In this document: one piece after another, positions 26,240 to 35,693 of the stretch
Layout of the letters: each line of letters starts with the position of its first letter
Position numbering within the stretch: position 1 is the stretch's first letter
From: Agitococcus sp.
Lineage (GTDB): Bacteria > Pseudomonadota > Gammaproteobacteria > Pseudomonadales > Moraxellaceae
NCBI GenBank assembly: GCA_030646715.1
Contig: JAUSLJ010000048.1
Coordinates: forward strand, 1-64,000
Direction: 5' to 3'
Length of the DNA: 64,000 nucleotides
Program-made: the position numbers and the translations under genes
The notes under the pieces: model-generated
Database searches by the model: none
Told to the model about the DNA's origin: nothing
Seen by the model: only the letters and a program-made list of their open reading frames with translations

Positions 26240-26704
26240 TCAAATGCGTAGGCGGGTCAACTGGACAATGGCTAGTGAGGAGTTTCGGCTCAACGGCGGT
26301 GGTTGCTGAGCCAGTAACAGGTTTTTTGCCGTCGTTGTATAAGTAACAGCAGGCGGAGGCAGGTAAGCCCAAAGAGCGTCGGCGACCTGAATCTTGTTAA
26401 GCGGTGGTTTGGCTGTTAATCCCGATGGTTGATGGTCAACACAGACAATTTTAACAACGTGATCGCTATGTTCATGTTCACTACTCGCTTGGCGTTTATC
26501 TTGTGCTTGCGGTTCGTGCTGATCCCGATGCCCTTTATGATGAACCGTCAGCAAATCGCTGGCCTCATCAATCATGATGATGTTTGGGTACGGGTCTTGC
26601 TGGACGAGCTGATTAATGAGCAGCACATTTCCCAGACAGGTCGATGTCCACAGATAACTGAGCAGGCATAATAGCTGCACAACAAGTCGGGACACTGCAA
26701 CCAT
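26240..26704 (-). CDS. His-rich exported protein upstream of czcBA (CzcI-like)
   Basis: About 154 residues from ATG 26704; the frame opens with a TTG at 26743 and neither start has a clear ribosome site. An N-terminal hydrophobic segment (VAVSRLVVQLLCLLSYL) is followed by a His-rich loop (HHKGHRDQHEPQ and EHEHSDHVV). Small exported His-rich proteins commonly lead czc operons (CzcI family) and may sense or buffer metal in the periplasm. Homology to CzcI itself is not evident by eye. Confidence 0.55.
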   Translation of the reverse strand: MVAVSRLVVQLLCLLSYLWTSTCLGNVLLINQLVQQDPYPNIIMIDEASDLLTVHHKGHRDQHEPQAQDKRQASSEHEHSDHVVKIVCVDHQPSGLTAKPPLNKIQVADALWAYLPPPAVTYTTTAKNLLLAQQPPPLSRNSSLAIVQLTRLRI

Positions 26705-26827
26705 AAGAAAATAATGCCTGTACGAGGGTGAAACGAGATTCAAGGATGCTAATTATGCCGTAGTTCACAAGGACTTCGGAAGTAACAACTTGTTAACCGC
26801 CTTAAATATCAGGCTGATAGACCACTT

Positions 26828-26859
26828 GCTTTATCCTACCCTAGTGGATATGATAAAGC
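26828..26859. promoter_or_regulatory. nested inverted repeat at the start of the CsoR/RcnR-type gene
   Basis: Outer arms GCTTTATC (26828-26835) and GATAAAGC (26852-26859) are perfect, with inner arms TATCC/GGATA around TACCCTAGT. It ends one base before the ATG. RcnR/CsoR/DmeR repressors bind GC-tract-containing dyads overlapping their own promoters, so this is the likely operator. Confidence 0.6.
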
Positions 26860-26860
26860 A

Positions 26861-27130
26861 ATGACTACACATGCATCACACCCCGACATCATCAAGCGTC
26901 TCAAGCGCGCTCACGGCCACCTGAATAGCGTCATTGCCATGCTGGAGGAAGATCGCCCCTGCTTGGACATCACCCAACAATTGCAAGCCGTTGAAAGCGC
27001 ATTAAGCAATGCCAAAAAACTGTTAATCCACGACCATATTGACCACTGCCTTGAGCATGCCCTCGATGACGACTCCCGCACTAGCGACGACATAGTTAAA
27101 GAATTCAAAGCCATTACCAAATACCTTTAA
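26861..27130 (+). CDS. CsoR/RcnR/DmeR-family metal-sensing repressor
   Basis: 89 residues, all helical, with HPDIIKRLKRAHGHLNSVIAM at the N-terminus. Candidate ligands are C34, H59 and C63, the C-H-C spacing (25 and 4 residues) of CsoR and of the nickel sensor InrS; RcnR has H in place of the last C. Extra histidines (H4, H7, H18, H20) could complete a Ni/Co site. The next gene downstream is a broken rcnA, so nickel/cobalt is the best guess for the effector. An inverted repeat covers its promoter. Confidence 0.85.
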   Translation: MTTHASHPDIIKRLKRAHGHLNSVIAMLEEDRPCLDITQQLQAVESALSNAKKLLIHDHIDHCLEHALDDDSRTSDDIVKEFKAITKYL

Positions 27131-27141
27131 GAGTTGTCTGC

Positions 27142-27246
27142 ATGATTGAGTTTTCCTCTTTGGTCGCCCAAGGTCAGGCGTGGCTATTTATTCCCAGTGC
27201 CATTGGGGCTTTGTGTCACTGGCTTGATATGAATTTAGTTTCATAA
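27142..27246 (+). pseudogene. remnant of the Ni/Co exporter gene rcnA
   Basis: A 34-codon ORF 11 bp after the repressor gene. MIEFSSLVAQGQAWLFIPSA closely follows the RcnA N-terminus (MTEFTTLLQQGNAWFFIPSA in E. coli, from memory), then GAL, after which the frame diverges and stops. The remaining several hundred codons, including the six helices and the His-rich loop, are gone. This is a deletion remnant that leaves the repressor without its usual target. Confidence 0.75.
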
Positions 27247-27261
27247 GACTGGAGAGATGCG

Positions 27262-27591
27262 ATGGAACTGTTGAAGACAACAGGACTATTCTTTGTCACC
27301 GCATTGGCTGAGATCTTGGGCTGTTATTTGCCGTGGTTATGGTTACGCCAGCAGGGATCAGTGTGGTTACTCGTTCCTGCCACACTCAGTTTAATGGCTT
27401 TTGTCTGGTTATTAACACTACACCCTGCGGCCAGTGGCCGCGTCTATGCCGCTTATGGCGGTGTGTATGTGGTCACGGCATTAGCTTGGTTGTATTGGGT
27501 TGACGGTGTAAAACTCAGTGTCTGGGATATGGTCGGTGCTGGTCTGGCTTTACTGGGCATGACCATTATTACGATGGGCTGGGATAAATAG
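27262..27591 (+). CDS. ynfA: YnfA-family (UPF0060) small membrane transporter
   Basis: 109 residues, four membrane helices. Signature motifs are [19 protein letters not shown] at the N-terminus, [20 protein letters not shown] in the middle and [15 protein letters not shown] near the end. The family is related to SMR-type drug/metabolite exporters. It directly follows the rcnA remnant in the repressor operon, so it may now be the main gene controlled by it. GGAGAG before the ATG supports the start. Confidence 0.9.
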   Translation: MELLKTTGLFFVTALAEILGCYLPWLWLRQQGSVWLLVPATLSLMAFVWLLTLHPAASGRVYAAYGGVYVVTALAWLYWVDGVKLSVWDMVGAGLALLGMTIITMGWDK

Positions 27592-27659
27592 CACATTGGT
27601 ATTAGCTTAGACTGGTATATTGGTAACTATTAGACCACTACGGTCAGGGATGCATTGAG

Positions 27660-28190
27660 ATGAATAGTAAAAAACTGCATATATTGGCCGTAGCATTTGT
27701 TACCCCCACACTATTCAGCTCGTTACTCGTATGGGCTCATGGTGATGAGCATTTTGACCTCAATATGAAGGTCGATAACCCGATTAGGGCGCAGACGCAA
27801 GCCGTTGGTCAACAAGGTATGCCCAAAGACGTGAGCCGAACTATCGAAATAAGTATGGACGATATGCTGCGTTTTAGTCCTAATCGCTTATTGGTACAAC
27901 AAGGCGAAACGATACGTTTACGAATTAAGAATAACGGCAAAGTGCCCCATGATTTTGTGTTGGGTACGCGTGACGAAATTATGCAGCATGCGGGTATGAT
28001 GGAAGCGATGCCAGGTATGGTGCATGCCAAAGCCAATATTGCGCATATATTGCCTGACAAAAGTACGGACATCATCTGGCAGTTTACTCAAGCAGGCAAT
28101 TTTGTGTTTGCCTGTCTTATTTCTGGTCATTTGCCTGCCGATGCCGATATAGATGGCAAGGTCACTGTGACTGCTAGTTCTGAAAAGTAG
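27660..28190 (+). CDS. periplasmic cupredoxin with a missing methionine ligand
   Basis: 176 residues with a signal peptide (about 1-26, ending VWA) and the plastocyanin-like domain. Copper ligands H97 (VPHDFVLG), C152 and H157 (FACLISGHLP) are present. The methionine expected five residues later is replaced: the paralogue at 60236-61054 has GHLPAGM, while this one has GHLPADADIDG. It also lacks the CusF-like C-terminal domain of the paralogue. It would be a red-copper type site with an altered axial ligand, or a copper carrier rather than an electron carrier. Confidence 0.85.
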   Translation: MNSKKLHILAVAFVTPTLFSSLLVWAHGDEHFDLNMKVDNPIRAQTQAVGQQGMPKDVSRTIEISMDDMLRFSPNRLLVQQGETIRLRIKNNGKVPHDFVLGTRDEIMQHAGMMEAMPGMVHAKANIAHILPDKSTDIIWQFTQAGNFVFACLISGHLPADADIDGKVTVTASSEK

Positions 28191-28251
28191 AAAATTTTCG
28201 TATCAGCAATGAGAGTCTTGGTGAGGAGATATAAAGCTGAAGCACGTTCAG

Positions 28252-28277
28252 AGGTTGGCCAATACCATGACCAACCT
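28252..28277. terminator. hairpin between convergent genes
   Basis: AGGTTGG (28252-28258) pairs with CCAACCT (28271-28277), a 7-bp stem with a 12-nt loop followed by TCTTCCT on the plus strand. It could end transcription of the cupredoxin gene. The T-tract is short, so efficiency is uncertain. Confidence 0.4.
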
Positions 28278-28297
28278 TCTTCCTGAAAACAGTATGC

Positions 28298-29071
28298 CTA
28301 GGCTTTTGCAGCCGACCACACTTGACGAGATAACCAATCCCACACCATCAATCCTGTAGGCACGAGAATCAACGAGTACGTGAGCCAGACCCCATATTCA
28401 CCACCTGGGCCATAAGCTTCGGTGGCATTATGCCAGTAGGTATTATCCAGCACAGGTAAGGCTCCCGCCTCAGAAAACTCATGGAAGGCATAAATAACGA
28501 GCTGCACTGAAAACACCGCCAAGAATGCTCCCGTCACACGAAATAACAAACCGACATTCACTCGTTGCCCATAACGGCTCCATAACCATGCCAACCCAGC
28601 AGCCAGACCAAACCCGCCAACGGCACTGGCAGCAAGGCTTAAACCACTGGCGGTACTGGCCAGCGCCGCGATGAGCGTCGCCGCTTCTACACCTTCTCGC
28701 CCTACCATAAAGACGGCAAAAAAGAAGACACTCCACCAGACCGCACGAAGCTTACCTTCAGTCAGCGTGGTAAGGTGTTGACGAATCTCTTGAGACATTT
28801 TCTTGCCATGCCGCGTCATGTGAATCACGCAACTAATGATAAGCATTGCTGCCGCAAGTGCGAGCCAGCCTTCCCACACAGGTGATAATGCGCCTGTACG
28901 CGCCAGATAAACGCCTAACGCAGCTGAGCCTGCAACAGCCGTTATTGCGCCCGAAAACAACGGCCTGAGTAACACGGCATTGTCTGTTTTGCGTAGAAAC
29001 GCCATCGCTATCGAAATAATCAGTAGAGCCTCTAGCCCTTCGCGGAACGTGGTCATAAATATCGCTAGCAT
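28298..29071 (-). CDS. FTR1-family iron permease (EfeU-like)
   Basis: 257 residues, seven predicted helices. The two iron-binding REGxE motifs are present: TFREGLEALL near residues 8-17 and GREGVEAATL near 123-132. FTR1/EfeU proteins import iron across the inner membrane, with the iron ligated by these glutamates. A Fur box about 640 bp upstream and a membrane protein between suggest an iron-regulated operon. No EfeO/EfeB partners are seen nearby. Confidence 0.9.
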   Translation of the reverse strand: MLAIFMTTFREGLEALLIISIAMAFLRKTDNAVLLRPLFSGAITAVAGSAALGVYLARTGALSPVWEGWLALAAAMLIISCVIHMTRHGKKMSQEIRQHLTTLTEGKLRAVWWSVFFFAVFMVGREGVEAATLIAALASTASGLSLAASAVGGFGLAAGLAWLWSRYGQRVNVGLLFRVTGAFLAVFSVQLVIYAFHEFSEAGALPVLDNTYWHNATEAYGPGGEYGVWLTYSLILVPTGLMVWDWLSRQVWSAAKA

Positions 29072-29184
29072 GGATCAATCTCCTGTAAACCACTGGATGC
29101 CAAACGACAGAATTGCTGTTGCACGCCACTACCATGAGGCATGGCGAGCTTTAAAACGGGGATATAGCAGGTAAAACGCATCAT
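29065..29184 (-). CDS. possible 39-residue ORF coupled to the iron permease
   Basis: An ORF from the first of two ATGs at 29184 (GAGAG 8 nt upstream) ends in TAG at 29065, overlapping the permease start. It carries no recognised motif (begins MMRFTCYIPVLKLAMPHG). The good ribosome site and overlap suggest that it is translated, perhaps only to couple translation. Evidence is weak. Confidence 0.3.
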   Translation of the reverse strand: MMRFTCYIPVLKLAMPHGSGVQQQFCRLASSGLQEIDPC

Positions 29185-29242
29185 GTTTTTCTCTCAAAGA
29201 TACAAAAAATCGAAAAGGTATTCGTTAGTTGTCTCGGAGGCG

Positions 29243-29686
29243 TTAATGACGCATGACCATCGTCCGCCTGAGAAAAGGCAAAGAGTTACGACAAATAGGA
29301 GCAGGGAGAGGTATGCGATGATGCAAACGTGTTAAAGGCAGACACCAAATGGCAAACCATATCCATAAAGACAAGGAAATTATCGGGAGTTTATCCAGCT
29401 CGGCGTTCAAACCACTCTTCCCTTCATCATCACAGGGAACCGTCAACGTATAATTAATGGCATGAGCCATCAGGTCAGAGACGCAATCCTTGCTATGGTC
29501 ATGAATAACCCATTCGACGATTTGACCTTTATCCTCAACCACAAGTTGATGACCATGACCGCCAAGCCACAACATGGGAAGCCAGTTAAATAATCCAATA
29601 ACCACCAAGAAGTACGCAGGCAACAGCACACCTAGCACAAGTGCTATATGGTGAGAGCGCCGACGTAGTGGATGGAATGATGGCAT
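29243..29686 (-). CDS. membrane protein of an iron-regulated locus
   Basis: 147 residues with an N-terminal hydrophobic helix (about 13-40), a periplasmic loop containing GGHGHQL, VIHDHSKDC and VPCDDEG, and a second helix (about 103-120). The loop has two cysteines and several histidines that could bind metal. No family recognised. It is the first gene after the Fur box and precedes the FTR1 permease on the same strand, 58 bp before the small ORF, so a role in iron uptake is inferred. Confidence 0.6.
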   Translation of the reverse strand: MPSFHPLRRRSHHIALVLGVLLPAYFLVVIGLFNWLPMLWLGGHGHQLVVEDKGQIVEWVIHDHSKDCVSDLMAHAINYTLTVPCDDEGKSGLNAELDKLPIISLSLWIWFAIWCLPLTRLHHRIPLPAPICRNSLPFLRRTMVMRH

Positions 29687-29704
29687 AAAAAAACTGACCC
29701 GATG

Positions 29705-29725
29705 CTAATGAGAATGATTATCAAT
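29705..29725 (-). promoter_or_regulatory. Fur box
   Basis: On the minus strand TGATAATCATTCTCA (29709-29723) matches the 7-1-7 Fur consensus TGATAATnATTATCA at all but one defined position. It lies about 20 bp upstream of the 147-residue membrane protein gene, which leads the permease operon. Confidence 0.8.
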
Positions 29726-29782
29726 CATAAAGAGATGTATGTCACGTTGTTTTTACATACCCATGATGCCAACTTACTTGGC

Positions 29783-30208
29783 TCACGACTTCTTGGCGAT
29801 CACCAGTAGACCTGCAACAATCAATGCCGCGCCAGTCATCATCCGCAGGGTAATCACTTCTTTCAGCAACAGACTGGCTAACCCGATAGCAACGACGACA
29901 CTGCCTTTGTCAATGAGAGCTACCGTCGCCACATCGCCAACTTTGAGTGCCTTATAATAAAAAATCCACGAGATCGTCGTGGTGACACCAGACAATCCCA
30001 GCCACACTAAATTCATGCGTCCGACGGCGGGTAACTCCTGCATTGACACACTGAATGCAGCAAATCCCAATACAAACAGGCTGACAAACAGCGTGCGAAT
30101 GGTCAGACCCAACTCACCCGAAATACCTGCCAGTCCCATCTTGGCAATGACCGACGTAAAGCCTGCAAAAGCCATTGAGATAAAGGCGTAAACTATCCAT
30201 TTTTCCAC
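29783..30208 (-). CDS. EamA-family (DMT) half-size transporter
   Basis: 141 residues with five hydrophobic segments, one EamA domain. The pattern ISWIFYYKALKVGDVATVALIDKGSVVVA and KEVITLRMMTGAALIVAGL is typical of small EmrE/EamA-like proteins. The start is a GTG at 30208 with AGGAGG 5 nt upstream. Substrate unknown. It lies alone between the iron locus and a hypothetical gene. Confidence 0.8.
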   Translation of the reverse strand: MEKWIVYAFISMAFAGFTSVIAKMGLAGISGELGLTIRTLFVSLFVLGFAAFSVSMQELPAVGRMNLVWLGLSGVTTTISWIFYYKALKVGDVATVALIDKGSVVVAIGLASLLLKEVITLRMMTGAALIVAGLLVIAKKS

Positions 30209-30243
30209 ATCACCCTCCTGACGGTTTTAATATCATCAATAAA

Positions 30244-30522
30244 CTATTGTTTGACCTTACTCAGGCTATCATGCAGATAAGAAAATCCCTGACTTTTATC
30301 GTTAATGAATATCTGATCGTCATCCATGTGGGCACGAAAATACAGACCTTCTGACCCCATGAGGATGTCCACCAGATACCAGCCAAAAAATGTGACTGCC
30401 GTTACTTTGGTATGATCTTTTTGGAGTTCCGATTTCGCGCCTTTGAGGTTCTTCGCTGGAATAACGACACATTTGGTCAGATGACCATCCGTGATGGTGA
30501 CTTTGTAAAATCGTGTTCTCAT
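30244..30522 (-). CDS. hypothetical soluble protein
   Basis: 92 residues from ATG 30522 (GAGAGG 7 nt upstream; a TTG directly before is rejected). No signal peptide. It has a beta-rich N-terminus (TRFYKVTITDGHLTKCVVIPAKN) and a mixed C-terminus ending DSLSKVKQ. No family recognised. It lies after the cus operon terminator, 35 bp before the EamA gene, so these two are probably one transcript. Confidence 0.5.
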   Translation of the reverse strand: MRTRFYKVTITDGHLTKCVVIPAKNLKGAKSELQKDHTKVTAVTFFGWYLVDILMGSEGLYFRAHMDDDQIFINDKSQGFSYLHDSLSKVKQ

Positions 30523-30578
30523 CAATGCCTCTCCTCCCTCGCGAGATAGATCAACCGCAAATGCGGATCACCCATCAA

Positions 30579-30607
30579 AACGGAGCGAGTCTTAGGCTTA
30601 CTCCGTT
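30579..30607 (-). terminator. Rho-independent terminator of the cusCBAF operon
   Basis: AACGGAG (30579-30585) and CTCCGTT (30601-30607) form a 7-bp stem; on the minus strand the stem is followed by TTTT overlapping its end. It sits just 17 bp after the cusF stop. Confidence 0.6.
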
Positions 30608-30623
30608 CTGCTCGGACTGTTGA

Positions 30624-31001
30624 TTACTTCGCTGGCTTAATCGCCGTCACCAGCGCATTCATGCCGCCCTCTGCCTTCAGCTCAAACTCCACTTTTTGTC
30701 CCACTTTCAACCCCTTCAGCAACTTGGAGTTGGCGACCTTAAAGTCCATATTCATCGGCGGCCAGTTCAGTTCTTTAATGGCTTCATGATCCAGCGTGAC
30801 CGTGCCTTGTTTGGCATCAAGACCTTTCACCACTCCCATGCCGTGCGCCATTTTACTGGCAGGCTTTGCGGTGGCTTGGGCGGCTGGCATCGTCATGTCC
30901 ATCTTGCCCATATTCATGTTACCCATGTTGTCATCAGCAACAACAGGGAGCGTATAACCAAGAGCCATCATCGCAACTAAGGCTAAATTTCGTTTTTTCA
31001 T
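30624..31001 (-). CDS. cusF: CusF-like periplasmic copper/silver chaperone
   Basis: 125 residues from the third of three tandem ATGs (GAGG 8 nt upstream). Signal peptide ends near PVVA; a Met-rich linker (NMGNMNMGKMDMTMP) precedes the CusF OB-fold. The metal site has H-x7-W-x2-M-x-M in HEAIKELNWPPMNM, the cation-pi Cu(I)/Ag(I) site of CusF. It would hand metal to the CusA/CusB pump. It is the last gene of the cus operon. Confidence 0.92.
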   Translation of the reverse strand: MKKRNLALVAMMALGYTLPVVADDNMGNMNMGKMDMTMPAAQATAKPASKMAHGMGVVKGLDAKQGTVTLDHEAIKELNWPPMNMDFKVANSKLLKGLKVGQKVEFELKAEGGMNALVTAIKPAK

Positions 31002-31032
31002 CATCATTTCCTCTACGTTTAAAAAGAACAAC

Positions 31033-34000
31033 TCAGGTGTTTTTCACCTTCAACCCACGTTGCCGTAACAACACATACGCCGCAGGCAACACAAACAGCG
31101 ACAACAACGGCGCGGTCAACATCCCGCCTACCATCGGTGCCGCTATACGACTCATCGCTTCCGAACCTGTTCCTGTCCCCACCAAAATTGGGAACAATCC
31201 TGCCAAAATGACGGCAACCGTCATGGCTTTTGGCCGCACTCGTAACACTGCGCCGTCAATCAAAGCTTGGTGTAAATCATCCAGCGTATTGAGCTGGCCA
31301 GCCTGTTGGTAACGACTAATGGCCTCATCAAGATAGACCAACATAATTACGCCAAACTCTGCCGCCAGCCCAGACAACGCAATCATGCCCACGCCTGAAG
31401 CAATGGAGAAATTGTGTCCTAATAGATACAAAAACCAGATCGCACCCACTAAGGCAAAAGGCAGCGTGCCAAGAATGAGTAGCGCGGGCGTGATACGAGC
31501 AAAGGCGAGAAATAACAGGATAAAAATAATGGCGAGAGTCATCGGCACAACCAACAACAACCGTTTGGCTGCCCGTTCAAAATATTCAAACTGCCCCGAC
31601 CACGCCAACGCATAACCTGCGGGCAACGGCAGCTCGCGCTCAACTTTTGCCCGCGCTTCTTTAACAAAGCCTGCCAAATCACGATCACGAATATCGACAT
31701 AGACCCAGAGGTTGGGACGAGCGTTTTCGCTTTTAATCATCGGAGGGCCATCGCTGATACTGAGTGTAGCAATCGTGCCAAGTGTGATGGTTGCGCCGTT
31801 CGCCGTCACTAAAGGTAATTCCTGCAATGTTGCCAGCGAGTCACGGCGTTCTCGCGGAAAACGGATGTTGATGGGGAAACGGGCGCGGCCATCCAATTGC
31901 TCACCAATGTTTTCTCCACCCACTGCTGTAGCAATAAAGTCCTGCACTTCTTGGATGTTGAGGCCATAACGCGCCGCTTGCAGACGGTCGATGTGAATAT
32001 CGACATAACGCCCACCCGTCACCCGCTCAGCAATCACCGACGATGCACCTGGAATTTGTTTGACGAGTCGTTCAACTTCCTGCCCCAGCTTTTCCAGTGT
32101 TGCTAAGTCTGATCCTGACAACTTGATACCGACAGGGCTTTTAATCCCCGTTGCCAGCATATCAATCCGATTACGAATCGGTTGCACCCAGACATTGGCC
32201 ATGCCTGGCACTTGCAGTCGTGCATCCAGTTCTTTGATGAGTTTTTCGGGTGTCATGCCTGCGCGCCACTCGCTACGAGGTTTGAGTTGGATGGTGGTTT
32301 CCAGCATTTCCAAAGGTGCAGGATCAGTCGCTGATTCGGCGCGGCCTGCTTTGCCAAACACTGTTTGTACTTCGGGTACGGTTTTGATCAAACGGTCAGT
32401 AAGCTGGACAATCTCGGCAGCTTTATCAGCGGACAAACTGGGCAATGCCGTCGGCATATACAGTAAATCGCCTTCATCCAATGGCGGCATAAACTCCGAA
32501 CCTAGTTTTGATAACGGCCACAGGGTTAGCAATACCGCCATTAAGGCGACCATGAGCGTTTTTTTCGGGTGATGTAATACCCACACCAACAACGGTTTAT
32601 AGCCCTTAATTAACCAGCGATTGATCGGGTTTTCTTGTTCCGAGCGAATATGACCATGAATAAAAAACGTCATTAACACGGGAATCAGCGTCACGGATAG
32701 ACCAGCCGCAGCGGCCATTGCATAGGTTTTGGTAAAGGCCAACGGCGCAAACAGGCGGCCTTCCTGCGCTTCCAGCGTAAAGACGGGAATAAAGGACAAA
32801 GTGATAATTAACAGGGAGAAAAACAACGCTGGGCCAACCTCACAGGCGGCTTCAATAATGAGTTGCTTTTGTTGCTGGCGTGAGGCGAGTCCATGTTCCG
32901 TTTGCCAGTGTTCCAGCTTGCGATGGGCATTTTCAATCATCACAATCGCGGCATCGACCATCGCGCCAATGGCAATAGCAATACCACCTAACGACATGAT
33001 ATTGGCGTTGATGCCTTGATAGTACATGATGATAAACGCGGTCAATACGCCTAGCGGCAGGGCAATAATAGCCACTAACGCCGAGCGTAAATGCCACAAA
33101 AACACGGCACACACGATTGCTACGACCAAAAACTCTTCCAGTAGTTTGTGCCAAAGATTAGCCACAGCACGGTCAATTAACTGGGAGCGGTCATAGACGG
33201 TAACAACTTCAACGCCTGACGGCAGACTACGTTGCAGCGTCGCCAACTTTTCTTTAACTGCGTTAATGGTTTGACGGGCATTTTGTCCTGAGCGCAAGAC
33301 AATCACGCCGCCCACGACTTCGCCTTCGCCGTTTAACTCAGCAATGCCACGGCGCATTTCTGGCCCTAATTGCACACGGGCAACATCGGCCAATAAAATC
33401 GGTGTCCCTGTCGCTGACACGCCAAGGGGAATCTGGCGGAAATCATCCAGCGTTCTCAAATAGCCTTGCACCCGCACCATATACTCAGCTTCGCCCTGCT
33501 CCAGCACGGAACCGCCCGCTTCACTATTCGCCGCTTTGATGGCGGCTGTAACCGTAGATAAGGGTAAGCGGTAGCTGCGTAATTTGTTGGGGTCAACCTG
33601 TACCTGAAACTGTTTGACCATACCGCCCAAGGTAGCGACCTCTGCGACATTGGGCACGGTCTTTAATTCAAACTTGAGGAACCAGTCTTGGAAAGCGCGT
33701 AATTCGGCCAAGTCGTGCTGACCTGTTTTATCAACCAGTGCGTATTCATAAATCCAGCCCACACCTGTGGCATCGGGCCCTAAACTCGGTTTAGCCCCTG
33801 CGGGCAACCGACTCGCCACTTGACTGAGATATTCCAGCACCCGTGATCGCGCCCAATACACATCGGTGTGATCATCAAAGAGGATATAGACAAAAGAGTC
33901 GCCAAAAAACGAATAACCGCGCACCGTCTTGACCCCAGGTACAGACAACATGGCAGTGGTCAAAGGATAAGTCACCTGATTTTCCACCACTTGCGGTGCT

Positions 34001-34167
34001 TGACCCTGCCACGGCGTGCGAATGATGACTTGCGTATCGGATAAATCGGGAATGGCATCCAACGGTGTACGCAACAAAGCGAATACACCCCATGCCGCCA
34101 GCAACAGTGTGGCCAGTAACACCAACAATCGCTGCTGCACAGACCAGTGAATAATACGTTTAATCAT
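31033..34167 (-). CDS. cusA: CusA copper/silver RND transporter
   Basis: 1044 residues. HME-RND signatures include [16 protein letters not shown] near the start, [15 protein letters not shown] in helix 4 and the copper-type [19 protein letters not shown] carrying one of the three methionines of the periplasmic site. It exports Cu+/Ag+ by proton antiport from periplasm and cytoplasm. It overlaps cusB by 4 bp. Confidence 0.95.
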   Translation of the reverse strand: MIKRIIHWSVQQRLLVLLATLLLAAWGVFALLRTPLDAIPDLSDTQVIIRTPWQGQAPQVVENQVTYPLTTAMLSVPGVKTVRGYSFFGDSFVYILFDDHTDVYWARSRVLEYLSQVASRLPAGAKPSLGPDATGVGWIYEYALVDKTGQHDLAELRAFQDWFLKFELKTVPNVAEVATLGGMVKQFQVQVDPNKLRSYRLPLSTVTAAIKAANSEAGGSVLEQGEAEYMVRVQGYLRTLDDFRQIPLGVSATGTPILLADVARVQLGPEMRRGIAELNGEGEVVGGVIVLRSGQNARQTINAVKEKLATLQRSLPSGVEVVTVYDRSQLIDRAVANLWHKLLEEFLVVAIVCAVFLWHLRSALVAIIALPLGVLTAFIIMYYQGINANIMSLGGIAIAIGAMVDAAIVMIENAHRKLEHWQTEHGLASRQQQKQLIIEAACEVGPALFFSLLIITLSFIPVFTLEAQEGRLFAPLAFTKTYAMAAAAGLSVTLIPVLMTFFIHGHIRSEQENPINRWLIKGYKPLLVWVLHHPKKTLMVALMAVLLTLWPLSKLGSEFMPPLDEGDLLYMPTALPSLSADKAAEIVQLTDRLIKTVPEVQTVFGKAGRAESATDPAPLEMLETTIQLKPRSEWRAGMTPEKLIKELDARLQVPGMANVWVQPIRNRIDMLATGIKSPVGIKLSGSDLATLEKLGQEVERLVKQIPGASSVIAERVTGGRYVDIHIDRLQAARYGLNIQEVQDFIATAVGGENIGEQLDGRARFPINIRFPRERRDSLATLQELPLVTANGATITLGTIATLSISDGPPMIKSENARPNLWVYVDIRDRDLAGFVKEARAKVERELPLPAGYALAWSGQFEYFERAAKRLLLVVPMTLAIIFILLFLAFARITPALLILGTLPFALVGAIWFLYLLGHNFSIASGVGMIALSGLAAEFGVIMLVYLDEAISRYQQAGQLNTLDDLHQALIDGAVLRVRPKAMTVAVILAGLFPILVGTGTGSEAMSRIAAPMVGGMLTAPLLSLFVLPAAYVLLRQRGLKVKNT

Positions 34168-35693
34168 GGCATAACCTCCTTGTGGAGCTGCTCAATGATA
34201 TAAACGTCCTGCTCAGGCTTAATGTTGACCTCCATCCTCACCTCATCACCGACGTTGAGGTTTTTGAGTTGCTCACGATGACGCAACTTAAAGGTCATGG
34301 TCATCGGTGGCCAGTTCAAGGCGGCAATCGCGTCATGATCCAAGGTCACAGAAGACGTGTTTGTGTCGATGGCGACGACTTTAGCTCGTATTCCTGTGTC
34401 TGCTTTAACTGATTCACGCATGGCCGTTGGTTGGTTGGGTATCTCGTTTGCATTATTCGCAGTGGTAAGACGCGCTAATACGCCGTTGAGTGACGCTTCC
34501 GAATCAATCAAAAACTGACCTGAAGCCACCACCTCTTCGCCAAGCTGCAAACCTTTTAGAATCTCGCTTTGACCGTTTTTCTCTACACCTAAACTCACGA
34601 CGACGGGGCGAAAATGCTGGCCGTCTTTGACTATCACCACCGTGCGTGTGCCTGTACTAATCACCGCTTCTGAAGGTACGCTAATCACCTGCCGACGATG
34701 CCCAGCCACATTGGCCGTCACAAACATACCTGTTCTTAATAGACCTGACCGATTTGCCATGACCACTCGTACACGCACACTGCGCGTGCTGCTATCCAAT
34801 GTCGGATACAGATAGTCAATGCGACCACTAAAAGTTTGCTCAGGCAGGCTTTCCAGTTGTGACTCAACAGCATCACCCACTTTTAAACGAGAAGCGTCAC
34901 GCTCAGGTATTTCCAGTATCAGCCATACCGTCGATAAATCGGCCAACTGCATCAGGTTCGTGGCGGGTACAATTTGTCCGCCTTCACGCACCAGTAACTC
35001 AGTCACGACACCAGACGCAGGTGCATAAATTCCAATACGCGGATTGGCGCGACCTGCCTTGGTAATCGCGGCTATTTCACCCTCAGCCATACCCAACAAC
35101 TGCAAGCGTTGACGTGCAGCTTGGCGCAAGCTGTCAACATCACTAATCCCAGTGACGTTCAGTAAGGCTAAATACTCCTGCTGAGCTGCCAATAATTCTG
35201 GTGCATAAATGTCAGCCACTTTTTGCCCTGCTTTGACCGTATCACCAACCGCACGCACCGATAAATGCTCGACAAACCCTGCGCTTCGGGTTTGTATGGC
35301 GTACAAATGATGTTCGTCAGCTTCGATACGGCCAACGGCGGATATGCCGTCGGCAAACACGCTCGTTTGCACTTTGACCACGCGGATACCCAAATTTTGT
35401 GCTACGCCTTCACGGATAGTGACGCTGTTGTTATCGCTACTCGCTTCCCCATTGTCGGTATATTTAGGTATTAACTGCATATCCATAAACGGGGACTTGC
35501 CAGATTTGTCGAAGTGCTGTGTAGGCACCATTGGGTCGTACCAATACAGTATTTTTGACTCAGACTTGGTCTGCTTACTGGCATTGTCTGCCATTGGCGA
35601 AGATGAAGCGTAATGGCGAAAGAACCACCCTGCGCTCACTCCTGTTAACACAACGCCAGTTAAGACAATGACGATTAATTTCGACTTGTTCAT
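34164..35693 (-). CDS. cusB: CusB adaptor with built-in CusF domain
   Basis: 509 residues, about 100 longer than E. coli CusB. Domains in order: membrane anchor (about 6-26); heavy-metal-binding HMBD (about 49-78) with [13 protein letters not shown] and [15 protein letters not shown]; barrel/hairpin adaptor core (about 100-400); then a second CusF-like OB domain (about 430-500) with H-x7-W-x2-M-x-M in [14 protein letters not shown]. The fusion delivers a tethered copper chaperone to the pump, in addition to the free CusF encoded downstream. Confidence 0.92.
   Translation of the reverse strand: MNKSKLIVIVLTGVVLTGVSAGWFFRHYASSSPMADNASKQTKSESKILYWYDPMVPTQHFDKSGKSPFMDMQLIPKYTDNGEASSDNNSVTIREGVAQNLGIRVVKVQTSVFADGISAVGRIEADEHHLYAIQTRSAGFVEHLSVRAVGDTVKAGQKVADIYAPELLAAQQEYLALLNVTGISDVDSLRQAARQRLQLLGMAEGEIAAITKAGRANPRIGIYAPASGVVTELLVREGGQIVPATNLMQLADLSTVWLILEIPERDASRLKVGDAVESQLESLPEQTFSGRIDYLYPTLDSSTRSVRVRVVMANRSGLLRTGMFVTANVAGHRRQVISVPSEAVISTGTRTVVIVKDGQHFRPVVVSLGVEKNGQSEILKGLQLGEEVVASGQFLIDSEASLNGVLARLTTANNANEIPNQPTAMRESVKADTGIRAKVVAIDTNTSSVTLDHDAIAALNWPPMTMTFKLRHREQLKNLNVGDEVRMEVNIKPEQDVYIIEQLHKEVMP

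Noticed and set aside
29783-30208. Truncated EamA transporter
   Set aside because: Single-domain EamA proteins of about 140 residues are a normal family form, and the start has a strong ribosome site.
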